From Nostoc desertorum CM1-VF14 (lineage in GTDB: Bacteria; Cyanobacteriota; Cyanobacteriia; Cyanobacteriales; Nostocaceae): a DNA stretch of 64,000 nt. Made by a program: the position numbers and the translations under genes. Below the pieces are notes generated by a model. That model saw nothing but the letters and a program-made list of their open reading frames with translations, ran no database searches and had not been told where the DNA came from. Below, in pieces: positions 1 to 8,490 of the stretch. The DNA lies in assembly GCA_019359245.1 (NCBI GenBank), contig JAHHHR010000042.1:1-64000 (forward strand). Direction: 5' to 3'. The number at the start of each line of letters is the position of its first letter. Within the stretch, counting starts at the first letter, position 1.

Positions 1-103
1 CTTGATAATGGCTATTTTGTACTTACTTTGTTTACCATCATACATTTCAATTGATGATGTATCAAAAAATGTCTTATATCAAGCGATGTGAATTGATTTT
101 TTA

Positions 104-577
104 TTGTTTGTGAGAAATTTGCGTAAAGCCATCGCCCTGAATCCAAATTTAGTCCAAGCTTATTTAAATCGGGCTGATACGTATAAAAATCTAACTGGTG
201 ATAATCCAGCAGCTATCTTAGATTACAATCAAGTAATTTTACTTGACCCAAACTGTTTATCAGCCTATATAAATAGGGCAAATATTTATTTTTTATGTGG
301 GGAATTAGAAAGTTCACTCTCTAATTTAGAAAAGGCATTATCTTTGGATGCTGATTGTGCAGAAGCATACTGTGGACGAGGGACAGTCAGATTTCATCTG
401 GGCGATATTGAGGGTGCTAAAAAAGATTTGTTTAAAGCTTTTGGTTTGTACGAGGCGCGAGGAAATATGATTTACTGTGCTTTTACTCGAAGTTTGATTA
501 TAGACCTTTTTCGAGATTATGAAGTTTATAAGGATTTGCTTGGGGTTGAAAGTAGGATAGCCAAATCGAAAAAATAG
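104..577 (+). CDS. TPR-repeat protein, probably a 3' fragment
   Basis: The product is about 157 aa and consists of tetratricopeptide repeats, with TPR signatures such as ALNPNLVQAYLNRAD, LLDPNCLSAYINRANIY and SLDADCAEAYCGRGTVRFHLGD at 34-aa spacing. TPR proteins act as protein-interaction scaffolds, and no catalytic domain is present. The start is a TTG with no obvious ribosome-binding site. An in-frame stop lies only 12 bases upstream, and the protein begins in the middle of a TPR helix. A longer TPR protein that has lost its 5' end is therefore the most likely reading. It converges with the large leftward helicase gene that follows. Confidence 0.6.
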   Translation: MFVRNLRKAIALNPNLVQAYLNRADTYKNLTGDNPAAILDYNQVILLDPNCLSAYINRANIYFLCGELESSLSNLEKALSLDADCAEAYCGRGTVRFHLGDIEGAKKDLFKAFGLYEARGNMIYCAFTRSLIIDLFRDYEVYKDLLGVESRIAKSKK

Positions 578-603
578 CCACTTGACAAAAGTGGCTATAA
601 ATT

Positions 604-3600
604 TCATCTCAGAATTTCAATCACAGCCGCCAGAATAGATGCAGCTTTGTCGTTAGCCGGAATGAATACTCGCTTTTTCCACTGAATTATTTCAGTAAAA
701 CATCCCACAGTCACAAATCTGTCAGCTAACGATAAAGCATTGACTAATTCAATACGGCGCTCATTTGCAATAGTAGAACAACGCAAAGTTACACCTCCGG
801 GTAATTGCTCTGAATACCGCTCATTCAGTACCAAATAAACTAATTCTTCTGGAGAAAGCAGCTTATTTTTCATACCCAATTGTTCGGGAACAGTACGAAT
901 ATCTTGAGCATCAACCACTCGCCCCAGAATTTTCTCCCCATTGCTGGTTTGCAATCGAAATACTCGATTGTTTTTGTTTGGTAGGGTTTTCCAAATAGGC
1001 AGAAGAATGCCAGTTACAAGATGAATATAATCAGTTGTAAACTTAGGCAATTCTTGAACTTCTTTAGACCAAGTTGCGACGAACTCGTTTACTGAAACTT
1101 CCCTCCATTGAGAGGCTTGTAACTTTTCTTGAGGTAGGCGCATTTCTTTTTGTGGTTGTACCAACAAAACCCTTGGTACAACTCCACCTTCAGCATCAAA
1201 GATGCTGTGTGTGGGAATGCAGACAGCCGCCTTATTAGACTTATCATTTACCATTAGCCGTCCCCGGTAGTTTGTCGCTAAATCCACCGCTTCAATACCA
1301 GTTTTAATGTCAGCCTTTTGAACTCGTTCGATTTTCAAGTAATTGGTAGTACTAGCACTAACCGGATGAGTATAAACAGTCTCTGTGCTAACAACCGTAA
1401 AGCGTTCTGCTCGAAGTATTTCTACCCCGACCTCAAAAATCCCCTGAGCGATCGCTGTTTCAATCTGCTGACTCAACAGCAACTCGAACCTCTCAAAAAT
1501 GATATTCTGCATCCCAATTCTCAAAGCCAGCAGGCGATTGAGGAACTGTCGCAACGGTGGGAGGTCGATTTTCATACCGCCTTCTTCTGAAGTCAGAGAT
1601 AACCCCGTCATTTCCTCAAATTTTCCTAAAGGCACTTCGTAAAATCGACCTTGGAATATCTGCTTGAATAACTCATACAGTGCGTACTCTGCGTATTGGG
1701 ATTCTAGGTTATCTTTGGTGTCGAATATTCCATTGCCCCCAGTTTGGCGCTGCCCACGAGTCAATGCACCCAAACTGTCCAGCCGTCTAGCAATCGTAGA
1801 GATAAAGCGGCGTTCACCTCTGACATTAGTAGTCACTGGTCTAAACACTGGTGCAGAAGCTTGATTCGTCCGATGCGATCGCCCAAGCCCCTGAATTGCG
1901 TTATCTGCTCTCCAGCCGGCTTCAAGTAAGTAGTGCGATCGCCGTTTCCGGTTGACGGCGTTCAAATCTGCATGGTAGCTACGACCTGTGCCGCCAGCGT
2001 CAGAGAAGATAAGGATTTGCTTTTGGTCAGACATAAATGCGGTGGTTTCAGCAATATTCGCGCCACCACCGCGTGAATCGACAAACAAACGCCCAGCTTC
2101 GTCTTTCAGTACCCTTTTGCTTCGTCCTGTAACTTCAGCTATTTGTTTATGACCGAAGTGCCACAGCAATTGTTCTAATGCGCCAGGGATAGGGTCAAGA
2201 CTAGCAAGTTTATCTACCAGTGCCGAACGCAATCCAAGTGCAGCTTGAGAAATAACGGGCGAACCATCGGCATTAAAAGTCGGTTCGGAACGTTCTTCCC
2301 CGTCTTCACCTGAATGTATCTCATGGAGATGAATTGGAAAAGCGCTCATCAAATAATCCATGAGATATTCCCGTGGAGTCAGGTCAAGATTCAAGTCCTT
2401 CCATTCAAGGGGCGAAACCTCATTAAGTCGGCGTTTCAATAGTTCCTCATTTGTAGAAACTATCTGGACTACAACAGCATGACCTTGCGTGATGTCTTGC
2501 TCAATGGCTTTAATCAGTTTTGGGCATTTCATCCCGGTCAGCAAATGATTGAAGAATCGTTGCTTATGCGACTCGAACTGAGACATCGCAGACATTTTCG
2601 CAGCACGGTTATAAGTCTTTGAGCCAGAGATATTGCAAGCTTCTAATGCTTTATGAAGGTTATTGTGGATAATTTGGAAAGCTTCGGAGTAACTGTCATA
2701 GATTCTTTCCTGAGTAGGAGTAAGTTCAATTTCGAGAGTTTGGTATTCTACGCCCTCAAAACTGAGACTCCGCGCCAGATACAGTCCCAAAGCCTTGAGA
2801 TCCCTGGCTACCACTTCCATCGCAGCAATGCCACCAACTTCAATGGATTCCACGAAATCTTCACGGGAGGTAAATGGGAAGTCGCCAGTCTGCCAAAGCC
2901 CCAGACGATTCGCATAAGATAAGTTTGAGACTTTGGTCGCTCCGGTGGCTGACACGTAGATAACCCGTGCAAGAGGTAGTGCATTTTGTAGCCGTAACCC
3001 AACAAGACCTTGCATTGATGCTTTGACCATACCCAGCTTACCTTCAAGTGCCATCGCGTTACCCATCGCGTGGCATTCATCGAAGGCGATCGCTCCTGAA
3101 AACTCAATGCCAGCCCACTCAATGATTTGTTTGAGTCGGCTTTTACCACCCTTCTGGGATCTTAAAGTTGAGTACGTTGCAAATAGAATGCCCTCAGTGA
3201 ATGGGATAGGTTCACCAAGTTTGATATTGCCGAGGTCGATGATGTCCTTTTCGCTACCACCCAAGGCACACCAATCACGTCGGGCATCTTCTATCAAAGC
3301 AGAGCTTTTGGAAATCCAGATGGCTTTCTTGCGTCCTTGACACCAGTTATCGAGAATGATACCTGCTACTTGTCGACCTTTTCCCGAACCTGTGCCATCG
3401 CCAAGAAACCAGCCTTTTCTATACCTAAGTGCCTTCTCCTCATTGTTTGCCGCGACTGTCACGTTGTCGAGTGAATCATCCACCAAGTAAGAACCGGACA
3501 AAAGTTCGGAGTGCGCCTGACCTGCGTAAATAACGCTTTCAAGTTGTGCCTCTGACAACAAGCCTTGTGTGATAATGTTTTGTGGGAGATGCGGTTTATA

Positions 3601-4872
3601 AGTTGGAGCCGATGGTGAGACAAGTGCTAGGGCTGCACTTTCGCAAAGCAATGAGGGATGTGGCAAAGCATCTTTGATCCTAATGCGTTGCGGTCGGTAG
3701 CTTTCGTACAAGGCATCTTTTAAACTGTCTGAGCCACTCCACTCGACCAATTCGTACTCCAGAACTGCCACGTCTGGAATAAGAGAAACTGTTTGTGGTT
3801 GATCTACTACAGTACGCTTTGGCAGCTTAACGACCTTCGCCACCGCAGCCTCCGCTTTAGCAACCGCAGCCTCCGCTTTAGCAGTTGAATGCTGCCACAG
3901 AGATCGCTGTGGTAATTGCTCAATCAATGCCAGCAGTTCGGGCAGATCCAGTGTTTGTTGAATACAGGGGATTTGCTTGTGATCATCAGATAGAACCTTG
4001 TCAATAACGGTAATCCGGGTTTCCATCGTTGTCCCGTGCAATGCATAAGCTTGACCAATGACCCCCACTGAAAGCACAACTTGGGCAAAATCCTGCCACT
4101 TAACGAAAGTTTCTCGCCAAGTAGGATGAAGAGGAGAGAACCAGTTAGCAGTGATTGTCACCAACCGCCCACCGGCGCATAACTTTTGTAATGCAGAGTT
4201 GATATGCCGAGGTGTTGCGTCAGGGTTGCGATCGCGCAATCGAGGAGATGATGAAAATGGTGGGTTCATCAGAACAACTGAAGGCTGAGAAATGCGGGCT
4301 AAGTAATCGTTAATCTGCTCGGCATTCACAGAGAATAGTGGAGTGCCAGGGAACAATCGGCGTAGAATCTTTGCTCTGTCGTCGGCTAGCTCGTTGAGGA
4401 TAAGACTCGCGCCCTGAAGTTTGGCGAACTGTGCCATGATACCAGTACCAGCCGATGGTTCTAGCACCAGGTCATTGTTTGTGATTTGTCCTGCTAATGC
4501 TACTAAGTAAGCCAATGGCAATGGAGTTGAGAACTGCTGAAGTTTTAGTTGCTCCTCGCTGCGACGGGTATGCGTGGGGCAAAGTGATTCTAGTTGTTGC
4601 AATTGCTCTAAAGGATTTTCTGATAATCCCTTTTGCCGGAGGTAGAGAATTAGTGCAACCTCAACAGCTTCGTAAGCATCTTTCCACTGCCACTTGCCCT
4701 GTGCCGCAGTTCCGTTAAAATAACGATTCATCTGTGATTGGATTGCTCTGTTTGCCAAAGGTTGATTCTTAATCAATAATTTGGCAAGTTCATGTCCGGC
4801 GCTGAGAATGGATTGCCCGTAGTCTAAAACTGTTTGATGTGCAAACAGTGAGCCTTGGATTGCATTAACCAT
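604..4872 (-). CDS. Strawberry-notch-type helicase fused to an N6-adenine methyltransferase domain
   Basis: This 1,422-aa protein has two enzymatic parts. The N-terminal part carries a SAM-dependent methyltransferase: motif EPSAGTG near residue 138 and the adenine-N6 catalytic motif NPPF near residue 202. The second part is an SF2 helicase of the Strawberry-notch family, with Walker A in GDGTGSGKGR (near 489), a DECH box in FDECHAMGN (near 597), and the family C-terminal region with FSDAGGTGRSYHADL and QGLGRSHRTNQ (near 955-1010). Such fusions are known from cyanobacterial and proteobacterial plasmids and phages, where the role is unsettled; plasmid establishment, anti-restriction and defence are all possible. 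The ATG start lies 13 codons before the first predicted helix. The gene stands alone, and its 3' end meets the TPR fragment tail to tail. Confidence 0.88.
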   Translation of the reverse strand: MVNAIQGSLFAHQTVLDYGQSILSAGHELAKLLIKNQPLANRAIQSQMNRYFNGTAAQGKWQWKDAYEAVEVALILYLRQKGLSENPLEQLQQLESLCPTHTRRSEEQLKLQQFSTPLPLAYLVALAGQITNNDLVLEPSAGTGIMAQFAKLQGASLILNELADDRAKILRRLFPGTPLFSVNAEQINDYLARISQPSVVLMNPPFSSSPRLRDRNPDATPRHINSALQKLCAGGRLVTITANWFSPLHPTWRETFVKWQDFAQVVLSVGVIGQAYALHGTTMETRITVIDKVLSDDHKQIPCIQQTLDLPELLALIEQLPQRSLWQHSTAKAEAAVAKAEAAVAKVVKLPKRTVVDQPQTVSLIPDVAVLEYELVEWSGSDSLKDALYESYRPQRIRIKDALPHPSLLCESAALALVSPSAPTYKPHLPQNIITQGLLSEAQLESVIYAGQAHSELLSGSYLVDDSLDNVTVAANNEEKALRYRKGWFLGDGTGSGKGRQVAGIILDNWCQGRKKAIWISKSSALIEDARRDWCALGGSEKDIIDLGNIKLGEPIPFTEGILFATYSTLRSQKGGKSRLKQIIEWAGIEFSGAIAFDECHAMGNAMALEGKLGMVKASMQGLVGLRLQNALPLARVIYVSATGATKVSNLSYANRLGLWQTGDFPFTSREDFVESIEVGGIAAMEVVARDLKALGLYLARSLSFEGVEYQTLEIELTPTQERIYDSYSEAFQIIHNNLHKALEACNISGSKTYNRAAKMSAMSQFESHKQRFFNHLLTGMKCPKLIKAIEQDITQGHAVVVQIVSTNEELLKRRLNEVSPLEWKDLNLDLTPREYLMDYLMSAFPIHLHEIHSGEDGEERSEPTFNADGSPVISQAALGLRSALVDKLASLDPIPGALEQLLWHFGHKQIAEVTGRSKRVLKDEAGRLFVDSRGGGANIAETTAFMSDQKQILIFSDAGGTGRSYHADLNAVNRKRRSHYLLEAGWRADNAIQGLGRSHRTNQASAPVFRPVTTNVRGERRFISTIARRLDSLGALTRGQRQTGGNGIFDTKDNLESQYAEYALYELFKQIFQGRFYEVPLGKFEEMTGLSLTSEEGGMKIDLPPLRQFLNRLLALRIGMQNIIFERFELLLSQQIETAIAQGIFEVGVEILRAERFTVVSTETVYTHPVSASTTNYLKIERVQKADIKTGIEAVDLATNYRGRLMVNDKSNKAAVCIPTHSIFDAEGGVVPRVLLVQPQKEMRLPQEKLQASQWREVSVNEFVATWSKEVQELPKFTTDYIHLVTGILLPIWKTLPNKNNRVFRLQTSNGEKILGRVVDAQDIRTVPEQLGMKNKLLSPEELVYLVLNERYSEQLPGGVTLRCSTIANERRIELVNALSLADRFVTVGCFTEIIQWKKRVFIPANDKAASILAAVIEILR
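3842..3883. repeat. Perfect 21-bp tandem duplication inside the helicase gene
   Basis: The unit ACCGCAGCCTCCGCTTTAGC plus A occurs twice head to tail. In the minus-strand protein it gives an in-frame repeat of the seven-residue unit KAEAAVA. It lies in the linker between the methyltransferase and helicase parts, where a length change should be tolerated. Confidence 0.85.
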
Positions 4873-5047
4873 GACTGTATATATAGAGTATTGATTTCAC
4901 AAAAACTTGGCGTAGCCGATACTGCACAGTCAGATTCGTACCTAGCGTGGCAATCAAAGTAGACTTAATTGCAAGATGTTAATTTCTGTGGGATGCTCAC
5001 GCTCGATCTTTTCGGTTTGCACATTTCAAATTAAAAATGAATTCCAA

Positions 5048-5320
5048 TCACTCTTTCGGTTGTGGAACTCCAACAGATGTTTGTTTTACTGCATATTCGT
5101 TGAGCAAAAGAGCTAGCTCAACCATGTGGGAATATGTATCAAATGCTAGTTGATTACATTGTGAGCGAATCCGTCTTTTAACTCGTCCTGGTGAAGTTTT
5201 CCAGAAGATACTCCAGAAAAGCTTATGATATTCTCCAGATAAGGCGATTGCTATTTCCAAGTGCTGACGAGCGTGAGCAAACTCTTCTTTATCTGGGGCG
5301 TACTGGAGAGCGACTACCAA
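5048..5320 (-). CDS. Hypothetical protein, about 90 aa
   Basis: The product is a small, mostly helical, basic protein of unrecognised family. Residues near the middle (SPGRVKRRIRSQCNQLAFDTY) are rich in Arg and Lys. The only available start is a TTG at 5320 with no clear ribosome-binding site. The frame stays open upstream to the HIP1 terminator hairpin, with residues that read like protein (KSKQCKAHCAL), so the true start may be non-canonical or the gene may have lost its 5' end. It sits downstream of the 5446-5940 gene, separated by a terminator-like hairpin. Confidence 0.45.
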   Translation of the reverse strand: MVVALQYAPDKEEFAHARQHLEIAIALSGEYHKLFWSIFWKTSPGRVKRRIRSQCNQLAFDTYSHMVELALLLNEYAVKQTSVGVPQPKE

Positions 5321-5361
5321 GGCACAGTGTGCTTTGCATTGTTTTGACTTTTTGAAATGAC

Positions 5362-5397
5362 AAAAAAGCGATCGCTATTGTGAAAACGCGATCGCTC
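5362..5397 (-). terminator. Rho-independent-type terminator built from two HIP1 palindromes
   Basis: Read on the minus strand, AGCGATCGC and GCGATCGCT flank a short loop and are followed directly by a run of six T. The stem is made of two GCGATCGC octamers at 5368-5375 and 5388-5395. It lies downstream of the leftward gene at 5446-5940, as expected for its terminator. Confidence 0.65.
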
Positions 5398-5445
5398 CTT
5401 TAATAGGTGTCTGTGTCGAAGCAACAAGACACCCAGCAAAGTTAC

Positions 5446-5940
5446 TTAAGCCGACTGCTTGCGTGGTCTTGCGGGTTTTCGTGGAGCTTTAGTAGATGTC
5501 GCTTTTGCAGTAGTCTTAGAAGTTTTGGTAGTTTTGCCTTTGATGGGAGTAGATTTATTGGCGGTTTTAGCTTTAGATTTAAGTTGTACTCCTGTTGCTG
5601 GTGGTAGTAGCCTTAGTGAGGGGAATTGAAGTACAACTGGTTGAATTTCGGCAGAACTGTTGTAAGGCTCTAGCTCGAATGTCCAGGGGTCAGAAATTTT
5701 CTCAAACTGTGATGTAACGAAGGGGATTTGTTGAGGTTCGACTTCTAGTTGTTCACTGTTAGATAGTGGCTCAAATTGAGTTGCTGTTATTGCGGATTCG
5801 GAACTGGAATTGAATTGTGCAATTGCAATAGATGGTAATGGCACAACGTAAAGCCCATCGATAAAATCGAAAATGATCAGAGCAACAAAGCTGATTACTA
5901 TAACTTCGATAGCTTGGGTGAGTAGAGATTGAATATCCAT
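5446..5940 (-). CDS. Membrane-anchored protein with a histone-H1-like basic tail
   Basis: The 164-aa product starts with one hydrophobic segment (about residues 9-31, including IEVIVISFVALIIFDFI). A roughly 85-residue acidic or neutral middle follows. The last 40 residues are almost only Lys, Thr, Ala, Pro and Arg, with repeats of the KTxK/AxK type (KTTKTSKTTAKATSTKAPRK), resembling the disordered C-terminal tail of histone H1 or other bacterial AlgP/HC1-like proteins. No family was recognised. A single membrane anchor plus a DNA-binding-type tail suggests a role in tethering DNA to the membrane, but this is inference. The ATG start at 5940 is clear, and a HIP1 terminator follows the stop. 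Confidence 0.6.
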   Translation of the reverse strand: MDIQSLLTQAIEVIVISFVALIIFDFIDGLYVVPLPSIAIAQFNSSSESAITATQFEPLSNSEQLEVEPQQIPFVTSQFEKISDPWTFELEPYNSSAEIQPVVLQFPSLRLLPPATGVQLKSKAKTANKSTPIKGKTTKTSKTTAKATSTKAPRKPARPRKQSA

Positions 5941-6028
5941 TGTATTTTTCCGAAATTTTTAATGTTCACAAAAGTTGCGCGAAGCGTTAAAAGTCTCGTA
6001 ATTAAGTACGAGACGAATACAAGAGGTT

Positions 6029-6289
6029 TTAAAAAGGAATGTGAGTCTCTTCATCTTCCAACAAATTCATTGGGAGACTGAAGTTTGAAGGGGCACTTAA
6101 GTCTCGGACTATTTTATAGTTGTCTGGATGCCAACAAGTATCACTCAAGGAATTATTTAGCCATTCTTTTAGGCAACTTTGTAATTCGGAATCATTCTGA
6201 ATCAACTGCTTTTCTTCAATTGTCCATTCTGTCCCAATCGCGTCAGAGACAGCTTCAAAAATGGAGTCTTCTAATTGTTTCGGATTCAT
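6029..6289 (-). CDS. Hypothetical protein, about 86 aa
   Basis: The product is a small acidic protein starting MNPKQLEDSIFEAVSDAIG, of no family I recognise. The ATG at 6289 is preferred over a start six codons upstream because the shared-looking domain begins there. The protein is predicted helical, with a short linker (SAPSNFSLP) near the end. It lies 89 bases upstream of the H1-tail gene and in the same direction, so the two could be cotranscribed. A role cannot be assigned. Confidence 0.5.
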   Translation of the reverse strand: MNPKQLEDSIFEAVSDAIGTEWTIEEKQLIQNDSELQSCLKEWLNNSLSDTCWHPDNYKIVRDLSAPSNFSLPMNLLEDEETHIPF

Positions 6290-6353
6290 CTGGATATATC
6301 GATTCAAGAATTTTCACTTTCTTTTTCGCAAAGCGATGGCGTAACCGCCCACC

Positions 6354-6464
6354 GGATACTGTTGGCGAATGTAATACATTGTTGTCTTATTAAGTATTAC
6401 GTAAGCTCAAACCTTCAATCTGTAGTTGCGGCTTTGAGTTGTAACACTTTCGCCAACAGTATCC
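6354..6464. repeat. MITE-like inverted-repeat element in the 6.3-6.7 kb intergenic region
   Basis: GGATACTGTTGGCGAA at 6354-6369 pairs perfectly with TTCGCCAACAGTATCC at 6449-6464, enclosing 79 bases. The interior has further weaker pairs (GTAATAC/GTATTAC and CTCAAA/TTTGAG), so the transcript could fold into a long hairpin. Just outside lies CGCAAAGCGATGGCGTAACC, a sequence style typical of dispersed Nostoc repeats. I see no gene in the 400-base gap that holds this element. Confidence 0.6.
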
Positions 6465-6719
6465 CACCGGAGGTGATCGTTCTTAAAGTGGCGCTTGAGC
6501 CATTGCACAGAAACTTGTGTAAAATAGGGTCAAAAAGGGAACTGTACGTTAGCACTGTAAGGCATTCACTCCCAGATTAGTCAATAAGAGCGCTCACGCT
6601 CGGTGGTGAAGGGGATTTAAGCAACAGATACCGTTGCCGAGTACCTTGATAAACAATAATTCACAGCTAATGCAATGGTGTAGAGTTTTTAGAATAAAGG
6701 CAGGAAACTAGAAAATACC

Positions 6720-7112
6720 ATGACAAACACACCAAACCAACCAAGCCGATTAGAACTTATCGAAGCAATTTTAGTCAGAGTAGCGACACAACAAGAGATA
6801 AACACTACTGCTATTGCTGGATTAACTGCAAAACAGGAAGTAAACACTACTGCCATTTCTGAACTGACTACAAAGCTGGATAATTTGAGTGATAACATAG
6901 CAGAGCTTACCAGTAACGTTAATACTGTCCTAGCTCGTAGTGGTGTACTGGATGATGTTTTACTTGAATTACGCGATAGTCATGAACAGCATGAACAAAG
7001 CTATGAAAGACATCAACAAAATTTTTTAGAGCATCAACGTACTAGCAATGCTGCATTACAAAGTTTAGAAGCTATACTGTTACAGCTTTTAAGAATTTTT
7101 CCTCAGCAATGA
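6720..7112 (+). CDS. Coiled-coil protein, about 130 aa
   Basis: The product is a short protein with a long central coiled coil. Its heptad-like repeats include two copies of a T-A-I-x-x-L-T-x-K unit (TTAIAGLTAKQEVNTTAISELTTKLD), followed by a His/Gln-rich stretch (HEQHEQSYERHQQNFLEHQR) and an amphipathic C-terminal helix. No catalytic motif is visible. Small proteins of this type are common in cyanobacterial genomes, often beside Uma2/DUF559-type nuclease-fold genes. A nuclease-fold gene follows here after 161 bases in the same direction, so a functional pair is possible. Confidence 0.65.
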   Translation: MTNTPNQPSRLELIEAILVRVATQQEINTTAIAGLTAKQEVNTTAISELTTKLDNLSDNIAELTSNVNTVLARSGVLDDVLLELRDSHEQHEQSYERHQQNFLEHQRTSNAALQSLEAILLQLLRIFPQQ

Positions 7113-7273
7113 AGTTTAAAAAATGATAACTGTAGTCATAAGTATTATCTTTACAGGAATAACACTTAATTTATAGTCTAGTAGACTAGTCTTTTAAATA
7201 ATTGTTATGTATTTACTCTCTTGCAGTAATCAAATGATTGTAGCTACAACAAAATAAATTACTATTTTGTTAT

Positions 7274-8032
7274 ATGGTGCAAGCTCCTCCTAGAACTTCT
7301 TTTAACCCAAAAGGTACAGTACACAGTCATTCTGATAATTCTATAGTTTCAGTAGCTCCACAGTTGCCATTCTATGTGGAAGTTAGAACTGATTCTTTAA
7401 TTACTTATCTTTCAGAAGTCTATAAGTTTATAGATAGGGTTTTGATTCAAAAATGGTTAGATGCAAGACATCAAACAGGATTTTATTTTGAAATTACTGA
7501 ACATTTACATCTTGCTTTTGCAGACCAAAGAGACGGTAAAGGTACACAATATTGGTGGTGTGTTTATTACGATAATATTGAAAAGAAAAAAATATTCAAC
7601 ATTATTAAAATCCAAGAAGATTTAGTAAGAACTAAAGTTGAAAATGAAATAAAGAAGGAAAAGTTTTTATGGAATGGCTTAACATTTAGGTCTGAAACTG
7701 AAATAAGAATTGCTAAAGCTTTATCTAGTTTAAATTTGATGTTTTTTGCTAATGTAGATGGTTTTATGGGTTTAAATGGGTTACCTATTAGTAACCAAGA
7801 TAATAAATCAAGAGAAAAAGCTGAAGTTGATTTTCTAGTTTTTCACAATCAAAAATGTATGATACTTGAGGTTGACGGACAACACCACAATAATACATTT
7901 AATAGACAATGGGATTATAAGAGGGACAGAGTATTTCTAAGACAAGGTATTTCTACAGTCAGATTTTCAGCAGAACAATGCTATGAAAATGCTACAGCAG
8001 TTGTTAAAGAATTTCTAGAGTTATTTAATTAA
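7274..8032 (+). CDS. PD-(D/E)XK-like nuclease-fold protein (DUF559-like C-terminal half)
   Basis: The 252-aa product has an unrecognised N-terminal half and a C-terminal domain that looks like the PD-(D/E)XK nuclease fold. The elements seen are FRSETEIRIAKALSSL, an Asp in EKAEVDFLVFHN, and the ExDG motif of the next strand in CMILEVDGQHHN, with a final DYKRDRVFLRQGISTVRF typical of DUF559/Vsr-like domains. Proteins with this fold cut or bind DNA, but many are uncharacterised. The gene is AT-rich relative to its neighbours (long A/T codons such as AAA, AAT and TTA), which suggests recent acquisition. Confidence 0.65.
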   Translation: MVQAPPRTSFNPKGTVHSHSDNSIVSVAPQLPFYVEVRTDSLITYLSEVYKFIDRVLIQKWLDARHQTGFYFEITEHLHLAFADQRDGKGTQYWWCVYYDNIEKKKIFNIIKIQEDLVRTKVENEIKKEKFLWNGLTFRSETEIRIAKALSSLNLMFFANVDGFMGLNGLPISNQDNKSREKAEVDFLVFHNQKCMILEVDGQHHNNTFNRQWDYKRDRVFLRQGISTVRFSAEQCYENATAVVKEFLELFN

Positions 8033-8200
8033 CTGGCTATAGTTTTAAAACACGCCCAAGAGCAAGAAATCCTAGAAGCAGAGATGGCAGAGTCCAAAAG
8101 GACACAGCCAGAGGCGGCTATTGAAGAAGAACGTTTGTGGTACGAACAACACAGGAAAGATTATGCAGATTATGAATATGAGGAAGAGGAGGAAGAATAA
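8033..8200 (+). pseudogene. Open frame continuing in phase after the nuclease stop, very acidic C-terminus
   Basis: Directly after the TAA of the nuclease-fold gene the same reading frame stays open for 55 codons to the TAA at 8198-8200. An internal ATG at 8084 could give a 38-residue peptide that ends in DYEYEEEEEE. It may be a small real gene starting at 8084, or the 3' remnant of another gene. I recognise no family. Confidence 0.3.
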
Positions 8201-8490
8201 CTTTGTGCTGACATAAACATGAGTAAGCGATGCCTGCGGCGGGCTACGCCTACGCTGATGAATTAGCTCTCACTGATGGAATGGCACAGGCTAATTCTCC
8301 TTCTTTACCCACTCAGTGCTGAGTGCCTCGGCAAGGGAGTAAATTTAAGAAGTACTGAGTACTTCCGCACTACAGTAAGAGCAAGACCCAAAGTCAAGCG
8401 GAATCAACAATCGAGAGAAGGTTGATACCCGCTTTTGGTGGGCGGTCTTTCAACTCAGCACTCTTCATCGTTGCCAACTTCCTTTGACGG
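8201..8490. other. Intergenic region with short dispersed repeats
   Basis: No convincing gene is present. The region holds the Nostoc-style repeat GCGATGCCTGCGGCGGGCTA (8227 onward), the near-palindrome ACTCAGTGCTGAGT (8311-8324) and the near-palindrome AGTACTGAGTACT (8351-8363). These look like dispersed repeat modules and not regulatory sites of one gene. Confidence 0.5.

Noticed and set aside
2653..3340. Several 89- to 113-aa frames overlapping the helicase gene
   Set aside because: They overlap the well-supported methyltransferase-helicase gene and show no domain of their own.
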